DNA of 57,042 bases. It comes from an uncultured Clostridia bacterium (GTDB lineage: Bacteria; Bacillota; Clostridia; Christensenellales; Aristaeellaceae). The notes beneath the pieces were generated by a model. The model was not told the origin of the DNA. It saw nothing but the letters and a program-made list of their open reading frames with translations, and made no database searches. The position numbers were made by a program, and so were the translations under genes. Each line of letters opens with the position of its first letter. Positions within the stretch are counted from its first letter, which is position 1. This document shows positions 34,787 to 43,878 of this stretch, one piece after another. The stretch covers positions 1 through 57,042 of the forward strand of contig CALGBY010000030.1 of NCBI GenBank assembly GCA_937886445.1, given 5' to 3'.

Positions 34787-37003
34787 ATGATAAAGCATAC
34801 GGAAACGCAGCCGGTGTCCTTTGAAGACTGCGGATTTGCCAGAGAACCCGAAATTCCTGTCATAGGGGAAAAAATCCGCATAAGCTGCCGTACGGGCAGG
34901 GGCGAAAAACCGCGTCTGATCGTTAACGACGGCAACCGGGAAACAGTATACGAAGGCGATTCGGCAGATGATCTTCATACGGTTTTTCAGATCGGCCCGT
35001 TTACGGAAAGCCGGCAGATCCGTTATCGCTTCAAAACGGCGAACGAAGAATCTGAAACCTATGAAATGAATGTCGTTATTGTAGAAAAATATACACAGCC
35101 GCAGCTGATCGTCCGGGAAGAGGACGGTATATCAGTCTGGATCGCAAGGGATATATGCTGCCGGATCAAATGCGGCCGGGAACTGTCGGTCTCGTTCTGC
35201 CAGCAGATATCTGATCTGACTGAGAACGGCAAACGGGCTGAATATGTTTCAGACAGCGGAATAAAGGTCAGATCTGACGCGGAATGTATGTGCAGCATCA
35301 GCACGGACAGAGAGATACTGGCATTGAGATCGGTAACCGTATGGCGAAGCTGTACCGGAAAAATCGTCAGGATCAGGCAGGAGTACCGTTCCGGTCAGAC
35401 TTATGTTTTGGGTACAGGCGAACGGTTTGACGCTGTGGATCAGCAGAATAGACATACGAACGGAAATGTCACGGAGCACTTTACGCATCAGGGAGACCAG
35501 ACCTATCTGCCGGTTCCGTTTTTTATGACCGAGCAGGGGTGGGGCTGCCTTTGCTGCAGCGCTGTTCCGGTCGATATTGAATTTAATGAGGGCTCGATCG
35601 TGATGCTCAGGGAGACGGAAGGAACCACGCTGGCGGAAGACCGTATCCTGTTCGGCAGCGTCCGGGAACAGCTGAAACGCTGCTCGGAGCTTACCGGAAG
35701 CCCTGCGCTGCCGCCGGAATGGGTATTCGGGGTCTGGATAAGCGGAAACGGGTGGAATGATGACGCGGAGGTGGATCAGCAGCTTCAGATGCTGAAACGC
35801 TGTCGTTACCCGGCCTCTGTGATGGTTCTGGAGCAGTGGAGCGATGAACGGACTTTCCGCATCTGGCATAAAGAGCATTTCCCGGACCCTGCCGGAACTG
35901 TGAGAAGGATCAGAGACGCGGGAATGCATTTGGTGCTCTGGCAGATACCGGTGATCAAATACGAATGGGACGGAGAGGCCGGGGCTGATCTGGAACAGGA
36001 TACAAAGGAAGCCATTGAAAACCGATATGCCGTTCGGTATCCGGACGGAACGCCGTACAGGATCACAGAACGCTGGTTCCATAACAGCATGCTTCCGGAT
36101 TTTACCAATCCCGAAACGGTGAAATGGTGGTTTGACAAGAGAAAGTATCTGCTGGATCTGGGTGTGGAAGGATTTAAAACGGATGGAGGAGAGTTTCTCT
36201 TTGACAAGAGGACCCGCCTGTATGACGGAACGAGCGGCAGGGCTGCGCACAATCTGTATCCCCTCCTGTATGAAAAAGCATACCGTGATTTTCTGAAAGA
36301 AAATAAAGTCGCGGGTGTGATATTCAGCAGAGCCGGTTATGCCGGAGCCCAGACGGTACCGATCCATTGGGCCGGAGACCAGATGAGCGAATGGAGCGAG
36401 CTTCAGGCTCAGCTTACCGCGGGCATATCCGCGGGCCTGTCCGGATTGATCTTCTGGAGCTTTGATATAGGCGGCTTTGCCGGGCCGATTCCTTCTGCGG
36501 AGCTGTATCTCAGAGCGACTGCTTTCGGATGCTTTGCCCCGATCATGCAGTGGCACTCGGAACCCAGAAACGGACAGTTTTCCGGCGGGCGGGGTGAATC
36601 GTACAATAACGACAGAAGCCCCTGGAATATCGCAGATAAACGGAACCGTGAAGATGTGCTTGAACTCGGTATCAAATTTGCCGGGATCCGGGAAAAACTG
36701 AGGCCCTATCTGTGGCAGGAAGCGCAGGAGTGCGTAAAGGCCGGACGCCCGATGATGGCGCATCTCTGTGTGGACTATCAACAGGATCCGCAGGTTTGGA
36801 AGATCCACGATGAGTACATGCTGGGCCGTGAATTGCTGGTGGCGCCCATCGTATGTGAAGGACAGGCCGGCCGCAGGGTATATCTGCCGGAGGGCAAATG
36901 GACGGATTTCTTCAGCGGCGCGTCATATTCCGGAAAACAGTATATCTATCGGGCCTGCGGGCTGGATGAGATACCTGTTTTCAGAAAGGAGAGCGGAGTA
37001 TGA
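34787..37003 (+). CDS. Glycoside hydrolase family 31 alpha-glycosidase
   Basis: This 738-residue enzyme should cleave terminal alpha-glucosyl or alpha-xylosyl residues with retention. It has the N-terminal beta-sandwich typical of GH31 with YVLGTGERFD, then the barrel: FGVWISGNGW, the nucleophile Asp in FKTDGGE near residue 466, and the acid/base Asp in WAGDQMSEW near 531. FWSFDIGGF and WHSEPRNG are family hallmarks. There is no signal peptide, so it works on imported substrate. KTDGGE is closer to alpha-xylosidase/YicI-type sequences than to secreted maltases, but specificity is open. It is the first structural gene of the operon, behind operator O2. Confidence 0.9.
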   Translation: MIKHTETQPVSFEDCGFAREPEIPVIGEKIRISCRTGRGEKPRLIVNDGNRETVYEGDSADDLHTVFQIGPFTESRQIRYRFKTANEESETYEMNVVIVEKYTQPQLIVREEDGISVWIARDICCRIKCGRELSVSFCQQISDLTENGKRAEYVSDSGIKVRSDAECMCSISTDREILALRSVTVWRSCTGKIVRIRQEYRSGQTYVLGTGERFDAVDQQNRHTNGNVTEHFTHQGDQTYLPVPFFMTEQGWGCLCCSAVPVDIEFNEGSIVMLRETEGTTLAEDRILFGSVREQLKRCSELTGSPALPPEWVFGVWISGNGWNDDAEVDQQLQMLKRCRYPASVMVLEQWSDERTFRIWHKEHFPDPAGTVRRIRDAGMHLVLWQIPVIKYEWDGEAGADLEQDTKEAIENRYAVRYPDGTPYRITERWFHNSMLPDFTNPETVKWWFDKRKYLLDLGVEGFKTDGGEFLFDKRTRLYDGTSGRAAHNLYPLLYEKAYRDFLKENKVAGVIFSRAGYAGAQTVPIHWAGDQMSEWSELQAQLTAGISAGLSGLIFWSFDIGGFAGPIPSAELYLRATAFGCFAPIMQWHSEPRNGQFSGGRGESYNNDRSPWNIADKRNREDVLELGIKFAGIREKLRPYLWQEAQECVKAGRPMMAHLCVDYQQDPQVWKIHDEYMLGRELLVAPIVCEGQAGRRVYLPEGKWTDFFSGASYSGKQYIYRACGLDEIPVFRKESGV

Positions 37004-39039
37004 ATACGATCCGGATCAGAGACTGGTCCGTAGAAACGACGGGACCGGTGAACGATTTTTGTGAGTCGGTATTCTTTACCGGAAACGGGTATCTGGGCGT
37101 CAGAGGATTTCCGGGGTGGGAGGTCAAGGAGAAGCCGCAGGATCATGCGATCTTCAAAGCGGGCTTTTTCAGCCATATCACGCCGAAGATCACGGATATG
37201 GTACAGCTGCCGGATGTTCTGACCGTACGCCCTGTGGGCCATATCCCGCAAAATGTGCATCAGGTACTGAACCTGAGAAACGGTGAATTGCTGCAGGAAT
37301 GGCAGGACGATGATTTCTGCTTTACCATGAAACGCATGGTATCCATGTCCGAACGGTCACTTATTATTTCGAGGCTGGAGGTCCGCGCGCGTAACTCCGG
37401 GCACTTAATCGTTCAAGCGATCGCTGACGGAGAGGTCGCCAATCTGCCGGTCAATGATGACCAAATGGTGGAAAATACCGATTTGACCCGGCTGCTGAAG
37501 CTGGTCAGCATATCCGAAGCCGCTGCAGAGCTGCGTACCTCCTATGAGCAGACCCCCGTACATATCACGTGGGAGATCAGGGAGAACGCGGGGATCGCCG
37601 CTCACACGGAGGTAAGTGAAACGCGGGCGGTCACCGGGCTTGAACATACCCTGAACGCCGGAGAAGAGTGGGTCATCGAAAAAAGGATCCGTATTCAGAC
37701 AGGCAGCGAACATGCGGATACGAACAACGCTTTGGATCCGTGGGAGGAAAACCGGCGGATCTGGGAGCGGCTGTGGGAGGATTGCGATCTGGAAGTCATT
37801 TCGGATGATCCTGAATTTCAGGGCGCGGTCCGGTTCAACATTTTCCAGCTGCTGGCAAACAACGCCGCCGGTGTTTCCTGCGCTTCTATCGGCGCGCGCG
37901 GTTTGACGCATGGACGGTATAAAGGCAATACATTCTGGGATACGGATATTTTCCTATTGCCCTTCTATCTCTGGACAAGACCGGACGCGGCAAAAAACCT
38001 GATGCGCTACCGCACTGAACGGCTGGAAGACGCAAAGAAGCTGGCCGGAAAACAGAATCTGGATGGCGCGCGCTATCCGTGGATGTGTTCCGATACAGGG
38101 CTGGAGCAGTGCGAGAGCTGGGACATCGGGCTGTGTGAAGTTCATATCACCGCGGATGTTGCTTACGCGCTGGATCGCTATTGCAATATCACCGGGGATG
38201 AAGAATTCCGGAAGTATGCTGCGAATAATGTGTTTCTGGAAACAGGCAGATACTGGAAGAGCCGGCTGACATGGGAACCGGAGAAAAAATGCTACAGCAG
38301 CTTTTTTGTCAAAGGGCCGGACGAATACTGCGGAGCGACTGTCAACAATACCTATACGAACTGGATGGCCAGAAACAACCTGCGGCTGGCTGCGGAAAGC
38401 GGGCTTGCTGATGAAAAGGAAGCTGAGGAGCTGAAATTCGTTATGGATCATATTGCCATTCTGTATGATCCGGAACGCAGGCTTTATCTTCAGGATGAAC
38501 TGCTGGAGCGAATGGAACCCATGAAGCTCGGCGCAAGATCCGACATTCCCAGTTACAGATCCGTTTGCTTTGACAGATTGCAGCGATACCGTGCTCTCAA
38601 GCAGGCGGATCTAGTATTGCTGGCGACACTGTTCCCGACGGAATTCAGCAGGGAGGAAAAGCTGAACATCTTCAACACATATGAGCCGCTTACGCTTCAC
38701 GATTCGACTCTGAGCTGGGGAGTGCACGCGCAGCTGGCGCTTCAGCTCGGTTTATGGGGTAAGGCTGAGGAATACCTGAAAAAGGGAGTCTATCTGGATC
38801 TGAAGGATCTGATGAACAATACCGGCAGGGAAGGGATCCATATGGCCGCGCTTGGATCCGTATGGCAGGCCATCGTATATGGCGCCGCGGGTCTTTGGAC
38901 AGATGATACCGGGATCACACTGGCCCCGATGCTGCCGGAATGGATCCGGGAGCTTCGATTCCGTGTTTTCTATCAGGGAGAACGGTATCTGGTGGATGTT
39001 ACAAAAGATAAAGCGACTGCGGAAAAGGAGGTAAGGTGA
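37000..39039 (+). CDS. Glycoside hydrolase family 65 disaccharide phosphorylase
   Basis: This 679-residue cytosolic enzyme probably uses phosphate to split an alpha-glucoside (kojibiose, nigerose, maltose or trehalose type) to beta-glucose 1-phosphate. The GH65 (alpha/alpha)6 core is clear: GNTFWDTDIFLLPFY, KQNLDGARYPW, the general acid Glu in KGPDEYCG near residue 442, and HDSTLSWGVHAQLA. It is somewhat shorter than the usual 750-780. ATGA overlap links it to the GH31 gene. The beta-phosphoglucomutase gene at the end of the operon supports phosphorolysis rather than hydrolysis. An operator-like dyad lies inside this gene. Confidence 0.9.
   Translation: MNTIRIRDWSVETTGPVNDFCESVFFTGNGYLGVRGFPGWEVKEKPQDHAIFKAGFFSHITPKITDMVQLPDVLTVRPVGHIPQNVHQVLNLRNGELLQEWQDDDFCFTMKRMVSMSERSLIISRLEVRARNSGHLIVQAIADGEVANLPVNDDQMVENTDLTRLLKLVSISEAAAELRTSYEQTPVHITWEIRENAGIAAHTEVSETRAVTGLEHTLNAGEEWVIEKRIRIQTGSEHADTNNALDPWEENRRIWERLWEDCDLEVISDDPEFQGAVRFNIFQLLANNAAGVSCASIGARGLTHGRYKGNTFWDTDIFLLPFYLWTRPDAAKNLMRYRTERLEDAKKLAGKQNLDGARYPWMCSDTGLEQCESWDIGLCEVHITADVAYALDRYCNITGDEEFRKYAANNVFLETGRYWKSRLTWEPEKKCYSSFFVKGPDEYCGATVNNTYTNWMARNNLRLAAESGLADEKEAEELKFVMDHIAILYDPERRLYLQDELLERMEPMKLGARSDIPSYRSVCFDRLQRYRALKQADLVLLATLFPTEFSREEKLNIFNTYEPLTLHDSTLSWGVHAQLALQLGLWGKAEEYLKKGVYLDLKDLMNNTGREGIHMAALGSVWQAIVYGAAGLWTDDTGITLAPMLPEWIRELRFRVFYQGERYLVDVTKDKATAEKEVR
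37404..37417. promoter_or_regulatory. Intragenic operator-like dyad O3
   Basis: CTTAATCGTTCAAG read on the minus strand is CTTGAACGATTAAG, one mismatch from O2. It lies within the GH65 coding region about 2.65 kb downstream of O2. It could be an auxiliary looping site or a roadblock, or chance. Confidence 0.4.
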
Positions 39040-39926
39040 TGTATCTTCCGAAGTCAAGCGGAAGGCGTACTGCTACAGCGGTATTTCTTCTGCCCTCTCT
39101 GATCGGACTTGTCGTATTCTGTCTGATCCCGATGATCTCATCATTGGTCTATTCCTTCATGGATTATGATCTGCTAGCTGGGGATATGACATTCATCGGC
39201 TTCAGGAATTTTGATAGAATTTTGACCGGTACGGAGTTTCCCAAGGTATTGGGGCATACGCTGACCTATCTTGCACTGTATCTCCCCCTGATCCTGCTCA
39301 CATCCGTGCTGGAGGCGCTGATCCTCAACCATGATTTCAGGGGACGCGGACTTTTCCGGGCCATTTTCTATACGCCGGTCATTACTTCGTGGGTTGCCGC
39401 GGCTGTCGTATGGACCTGGGTGCTGAGCGGAAAATACGGCCTTTTGAATCAATTGCTGGATACCTTCGGGATCACCGGACCTGCCTGGCTGAACAGCCCG
39501 GACTGGGCAATGCCCGGCGTGGTGCTGGCGGCTGTATGGAAGGATACCGGTTACTATGCGCTGATGGTGCTGGCCGCCCTGAAATCGATCGATCCGACAT
39601 ATTATGAAGCGGCGTCTATCGACGGCGCGGGCTCATTCAGAAAATTCCGGAGCATTACCCTGCCATTGCTTTCTCCGACGCTGTTCCTGCTTATCGTAAT
39701 CAATGTGATCTACGGATTACAGGTGTTTGATTCCGTACTGATCATGACCAACGGAGGCCCGGGTGGCGCAACGACGGTATTCCTTGAGAGAATTTATAAA
39801 TATGCTTTCAAACAGTACAAAATGGGAATGGCGTCCGCGTATTCATGGATCCTGTTCATCATGATATTCGTTCTGACCATGGTGCAGTTTGCATTGCAGA
39901 AAAAGTGGGTGAATTATGATGCATAA
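39039..39926 (+). CDS. Oligosaccharide ABC transporter permease, MalF type
   Basis: This 295-residue protein has six predicted helices, starting at FLLPSLIGLVVFCLIPMI. The EAA loop EAASIDGAGSFRKFRSITLPL lies near residue 192. GGAGGT lies 6 bases before the ATG at 39039, which shares a base with the GH65 stop; a GTG at 39036 is possible. It pairs with the next gene. No ATPase is encoded in the operon. Confidence 0.9.
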   Translation: MYLPKSSGRRTATAVFLLPSLIGLVVFCLIPMISSLVYSFMDYDLLAGDMTFIGFRNFDRILTGTEFPKVLGHTLTYLALYLPLILLTSVLEALILNHDFRGRGLFRAIFYTPVITSWVAAAVVWTWVLSGKYGLLNQLLDTFGITGPAWLNSPDWAMPGVVLAAVWKDTGYYALMVLAALKSIDPTYYEAASIDGAGSFRKFRSITLPLLSPTLFLLIVINVIYGLQVFDSVLIMTNGGPGGATTVFLERIYKYAFKQYKMGMASAYSWILFIMIFVLTMVQFALQKKWVNYDA

Positions 39927-40758
39927 CAGGAAAACAGAGAAAATATTGAGCGGCATACTGTTTTACCTGATGCTGATCCTGATGGCACTGGTGACGATCC
40001 TGCCGTTCCTGTGGATGCTGTCTTCTTCCTTTAAGGGGAGTGAGGCGATCCGCACGATACCCATCCGCTGGATCCCCGAACGGCCGACGCTGGAAGGATA
40101 TGAAAAGGTCTTCAATATGCAGAGCTTCTCCTTCCCGAGAGCGGCATCCAACAGTCTTCTGCTGGCGGTCGCCTGTACGGCGGTACAGGTGCTCAGCGCC
40201 AGTATGGCCGCGTTTGTGTTTACCAAGCTGCCGTTCAAAGGCTCCGATAAACTGTTTGGGCTGTATCTGGCTACGATGATGATCCCCGGCACGGTAACGA
40301 TGGTTCCGAACTATGTTATTTTGCGTGTGCTAGGGCTGCTCGATACCTATACGGGGCTGATCCTGCCTTCGCTTGCCAATGCCTTTGGGGTCTTCCTGAT
40401 GCGGCAAAGCATGCTGACATTGAATGACAGTTATCTCGAATCCGCTCTGCTGGACGGGGCGTCTCTGTACAAGATCTTCTTCCGTATCGTTTTGCCCATG
40501 GTGGCGCCCACATTGGCAACGATGATCCTGCTGGCGTTCATGGGAAGCTGGAACAGCTATCTCTGGCCGCTGATCGTGCTGACCAGCAACGACAAGCAGA
40601 CCCTGCAGGTCGTACTCGGAAACATGAACGGAATGTACAAAAACAATGAGCATGTGCTGATGGCCGGTGCCGTGCTGACCATTCTGCCTGTTCTGGCAGT
40701 CTACCTGATCTCACAGAGAAAGGTAGACGCCGGGATCGCCCTCGGAGGGCTTAAATAA
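39916..40758 (+). CDS. Oligosaccharide ABC transporter permease, MalG type
   Basis: This 280-residue inner-membrane protein has the EAA-like loop ESALLDGASLYKIFFRIVLP near residue 174 and six predicted helices. Its start overlaps the preceding gene by 11 bases, so the two permeases are translated together. Gene order is unusual in that the binding-protein gene comes after the permeases. Confidence 0.9.
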   Translation: MMHNRKTEKILSGILFYLMLILMALVTILPFLWMLSSSFKGSEAIRTIPIRWIPERPTLEGYEKVFNMQSFSFPRAASNSLLLAVACTAVQVLSASMAAFVFTKLPFKGSDKLFGLYLATMMIPGTVTMVPNYVILRVLGLLDTYTGLILPSLANAFGVFLMRQSMLTLNDSYLESALLDGASLYKIFFRIVLPMVAPTLATMILLAFMGSWNSYLWPLIVLTSNDKQTLQVVLGNMNGMYKNNEHVLMAGAVLTILPVLAVYLISQRKVDAGIALGGLK

Positions 40759-40806
40759 GTAAGTGACGCAGGAATGCGTTACAAATAAAAAAGGAGGTCA
40801 TCCCAA

Positions 40807-42039
40807 ATGAAAAAACTCGTTTCTCTCGTACTGGCCCTGATGCTGCTGCTGACTGTACTGTCGGTCGCATCCGCGGAGACCGTGACCATCACCTACGCCC
40901 ACTTCTCCGGCGCCGGTGCACAGGAGGAGACCCTGAAGAAGATGATCGAAGTCTTCGAAGCCAAGAACCCGGACATCAAAGTGGACCTGCAGATCACCGG
41001 CTTTGATGATTATTTCACCAAGCTGGCTACAACTGTCGGCGGAAGCAACGCGCCCGATTGTTTTGAAATGAACATGGAAAACTATCTGGCTTACATGCTC
41101 CGCAATGCCTGCGCGGATCTGACCGGTCTGGTGGATCCCGCCAGCTATTCCGAAGGCACTCTGGCTGCTGTCAGCTCTGACGGAAAACTGTATGCTGTTC
41201 CCATGAGCTTCTCCACCTGTGTGCTGTTCTACAACAAGGCCCTGTTCGATCAGGCCGGGATCGCTTATCCGAACGACACCTGGACCTGGGCTGATGTGCA
41301 GACCGCTGCCGAAGCGATCAAGGCTTTGGGCGACGACATCTGGGGTTACTATCAGCCCATCACCTACAATGAATTCTACAAGTCCGTCAAGGGCAACGGC
41401 GGCAGTCTGCTGAACGATGACTACACTGCCTTCACCGTAAACTCCCCTGAAAACGTTGCTGTTCTGGACGCTATGCTGAAGCGTGTTCGCGGTGAAAATC
41501 ATGTTCAGCCTACTGCTGAAGACATGGCCGGCCGCGGTGACTGGGATATGTTCACCGAAGGTAAGCTGGGTATGATCATCACCGGTATCTGGGGCTTCCC
41601 CACCTTCACCGAAAAGTGCGCGTTTGACTGGGACATCATTGTAGAACCCGGCTTTGCCGTCAAGAGCACCTTCTTCTTTGCCAATGTGAACTGTGTGTCT
41701 CCCTCCAGCGAAAAGAAGGAAGCCGCCGCGAAGTTCATCGATGCCATGGGTTCCGATCCCGACATCGTACAGCTCCGCCTGGATGCCAGCTGGGAGCTGC
41801 CCACGATCGCTGACCAGAGCAAGCTGGCTCAGTATGTTGAAGTAACTCCTCCCGCCAACCGTGCCGCTGTGTTTGACAGCATGGACTTTGCCGCCGCTCC
41901 TCCCGCTCTGCGTGAATCCGGCGCTGCCAGCGAGATCATCAATAATGGTTTGAGCACGCTGGAAATGAACGATGTATCCGCTCAGGAAGCTCTGGATGCC
42001 ATCCAGGCCGAGCTTGAAGCTGCGGATCTTCTGAACTGA
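40807..42039 (+). CDS. Oligosaccharide ABC transporter substrate-binding protein
   Basis: This 410-residue family 1 binding protein has a signal peptide of about 22 residues ending ASA before ET, without a lipobox cysteine. Mature motifs include VFEAKNPDIKVDLQITGFDDY and the aromatic-rich WTWADVQTAAEAIKAL and DIWGYYQPI segments that usually line the sugar site. A strong AAAAAAGGAGGTCAT site and its own hairpin flanks suggest high expression. It delivers the alpha-glucoside to the permease pair encoded upstream. Confidence 0.92.
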   Translation: MKKLVSLVLALMLLLTVLSVASAETVTITYAHFSGAGAQEETLKKMIEVFEAKNPDIKVDLQITGFDDYFTKLATTVGGSNAPDCFEMNMENYLAYMLRNACADLTGLVDPASYSEGTLAAVSSDGKLYAVPMSFSTCVLFYNKALFDQAGIAYPNDTWTWADVQTAAEAIKALGDDIWGYYQPITYNEFYKSVKGNGGSLLNDDYTAFTVNSPENVAVLDAMLKRVRGENHVQPTAEDMAGRGDWDMFTEGKLGMIITGIWGFPTFTEKCAFDWDIIVEPGFAVKSTFFFANVNCVSPSSEKKEAAAKFIDAMGSDPDIVQLRLDASWELPTIADQSKLAQYVEVTPPANRAAVFDSMDFAAAPPALRESGAASEIINNGLSTLEMNDVSAQEALDAIQAELEAADLLN

Positions 42040-42052
42040 TCATCAGTACACC

Positions 42053-42076
42053 GGGGAGGGCGGAAACGCCCTCCCC
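42053..42076 (+). terminator. GC hairpin after the binding-protein gene
   Basis: A perfect 10-bp stem GGGGAGGGCG/CGCCCTCCCC is capped by a GAAA tetraloop. There is no T-tract, so it is a likely 3' stabiliser or attenuator. Confidence 0.7.
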
Positions 42077-42096
42077 AATTCGGAGAGTGGATCTAT

Positions 42097-43878
42097 ATGT
42101 ATCAGATAACCGGTAATGAATACATTTCTCTGCCGCAGATCCGCGAAAGTGACGGGGCTGTGGAAAATCTGACTTTCTTATATATGAATGCAAAGGGCAT
42201 GATCGAAATGACCGGAGATCCGGCTTTGATCCGGCCCTATATCCGTATCGGCGGAAAAGAGCTGTCTTTTCAGCCGGAATGGGAACTGACGAACTGGTGG
42301 ATCCCCACCGCAAGGATGATAACGGATCAGATCACATTCGAATGTACTTATCTTGCGCCGACAGGTGAAAAAGGTTTTGTTATCCATCTGCATATCACCA
42401 ACGGTTCCGGCAAAAAACTGGATTGCCGCTTCGGCACGGCCGGGGAGTGGACCGAAACAAATCACAGGGTAAATGAAAGGCTGACTGTACCGGAAGGAAA
42501 GGAAACACACATATCCGGATGGAATCATATGTTTGTGTTTGTCCAGCGGGCAGGACTGCCGTTATTTGCTTTTGCACCGATCACCGAGGATGACCAGCCG
42601 TTCAGTGAAATAGACCAGCAGGCAGACTGGACGCTGGATGAATATAGATATGATATCGGCAAAAATGTCAGTCTGGATGCGGGACAGGAAGCACAGCTTG
42701 ATATTTGTTTCGGGATAGGCTTTGAGGAAGTATCCGCGGCCACAGCCGGGAAGGAATTGCTGCGCCGGGGTTACAGTGCTTTGCTGAAACAAACATCTGA
42801 GTGGCTTGAGGAAAGAGAACAGCCGGCTGCCGACCCCCGGATCAGAGAAATACTGAACCGCAACCTGTTCTTTGCGTTCTTTTTTGCGACGGGGCGGACC
42901 GTTGATACCGAAGAGCTCTGCATGGTCACCTCCAGAAGCCCCAGATACTATGTTTCGGCAGCCTATTGGGATCGGGACAGCCTGCTTTGGGCATTCCCTG
43001 CGGTGGTAAAGGCGGATCCGGAATATGCGGGAGAGCTGCTGCGCTCCGTATACACCCGTCAGGGTAGAAATTTCGGTGTCCACAGCAGATATATCGACGG
43101 CACAGTGCTTGAACCCGGATTTGAGCTGGACGAATTATGTGCTCCTGTGATCGCGCTCAGGCGCTATATCAGGATCACGGGAGACAATGATATCCTGAAT
43201 GAGGCGATCGTTCAGCAAAGACTGTCGGCGATCGAAAAGCTGCTGAAAAAGAAAAAACATCCGTCTGAGGATCTGTATGAAACATTTTTGCAGCCCACAG
43301 ATGATCTGCGCCGCTATCCGTATCTGACTTATGATAATGTGCTGGTGTGGGCGGCATATTCAGCTCTTGCGGATATGCTGAACAAACCGGAACTGATGGC
43401 GGAGGCGGACAAAGTTCGTGCCGCGATCCGCAGGAACATGATCATTCAAAATAACGGAACGGATATGTTTGCCTGGTCTTCGGATCTGAACGGGCACCGG
43501 GATATTTACGATGAGCCGCCGGGAAGCCTGCAGCTGCTGCCCTGGTACGGGTTTGTTCCGTATGATGATCCGGTATGGCTGAATACAGTGAGATCCATCC
43601 GCGACCGATCGTATGAGCTGTCTTTTGCGGGGCATCCGGTCAGCGAAATCGGATGTAAGCATGCGCCGCATCCGTGGATCCTTTCCATCTGCAACAGTAT
43701 GCTTTCCGGACATGCGGATACGGCAATGGCGCATTTGAAACTGTGCGTCATGGATAACGGGATCGCCTGTGAAAGTGTGCATGAGGATAACGGAGCATGT
43801 ATGACCGGCGCTGCGTTTGCGACCTGTGCCGGTTTCCTGGCATTTGCTTTGATGGAAGCAGCGGAGGGGATCTCATGA
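42097..43878 (+). CDS. Putative (alpha/alpha)6-barrel glycosidase
   Basis: This 593-residue cytosolic protein has a beta-rich N-terminal half (about 1-230) and a helical half with YWDRDSLLWAFPAVV near 295, a pattern like the WxRD-type catalytic loops of six-hairpin glycosidases. GVHSRYIDGTVLEPGFELDELCAP and HEDNGACMTGAAF near the end are further conserved-looking motifs. I cannot place it securely; GH125, GH63 and GH15-like relatives are possible. Position between binding protein and phosphoglucomutase says it acts on the same imported oligosaccharide. GGAGAG lies 10 bases before the ATG. Confidence 0.65.
   Translation: MYQITGNEYISLPQIRESDGAVENLTFLYMNAKGMIEMTGDPALIRPYIRIGGKELSFQPEWELTNWWIPTARMITDQITFECTYLAPTGEKGFVIHLHITNGSGKKLDCRFGTAGEWTETNHRVNERLTVPEGKETHISGWNHMFVFVQRAGLPLFAFAPITEDDQPFSEIDQQADWTLDEYRYDIGKNVSLDAGQEAQLDICFGIGFEEVSAATAGKELLRRGYSALLKQTSEWLEEREQPAADPRIREILNRNLFFAFFFATGRTVDTEELCMVTSRSPRYYVSAAYWDRDSLLWAFPAVVKADPEYAGELLRSVYTRQGRNFGVHSRYIDGTVLEPGFELDELCAPVIALRRYIRITGDNDILNEAIVQQRLSAIEKLLKKKKHPSEDLYETFLQPTDDLRRYPYLTYDNVLVWAAYSALADMLNKPELMAEADKVRAAIRRNMIIQNNGTDMFAWSSDLNGHRDIYDEPPGSLQLLPWYGFVPYDDPVWLNTVRSIRDRSYELSFAGHPVSEIGCKHAPHPWILSICNSMLSGHADTAMAHLKLCVMDNGIACESVHEDNGACMTGAAFATCAGFLAFALMEAAEGIS

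Noticed and set aside
35249..36808. Long minus-strand frame opposite the GH31 gene
   Set aside because: It overlaps the GH31 catalytic core and has no recognisable motif or start site.
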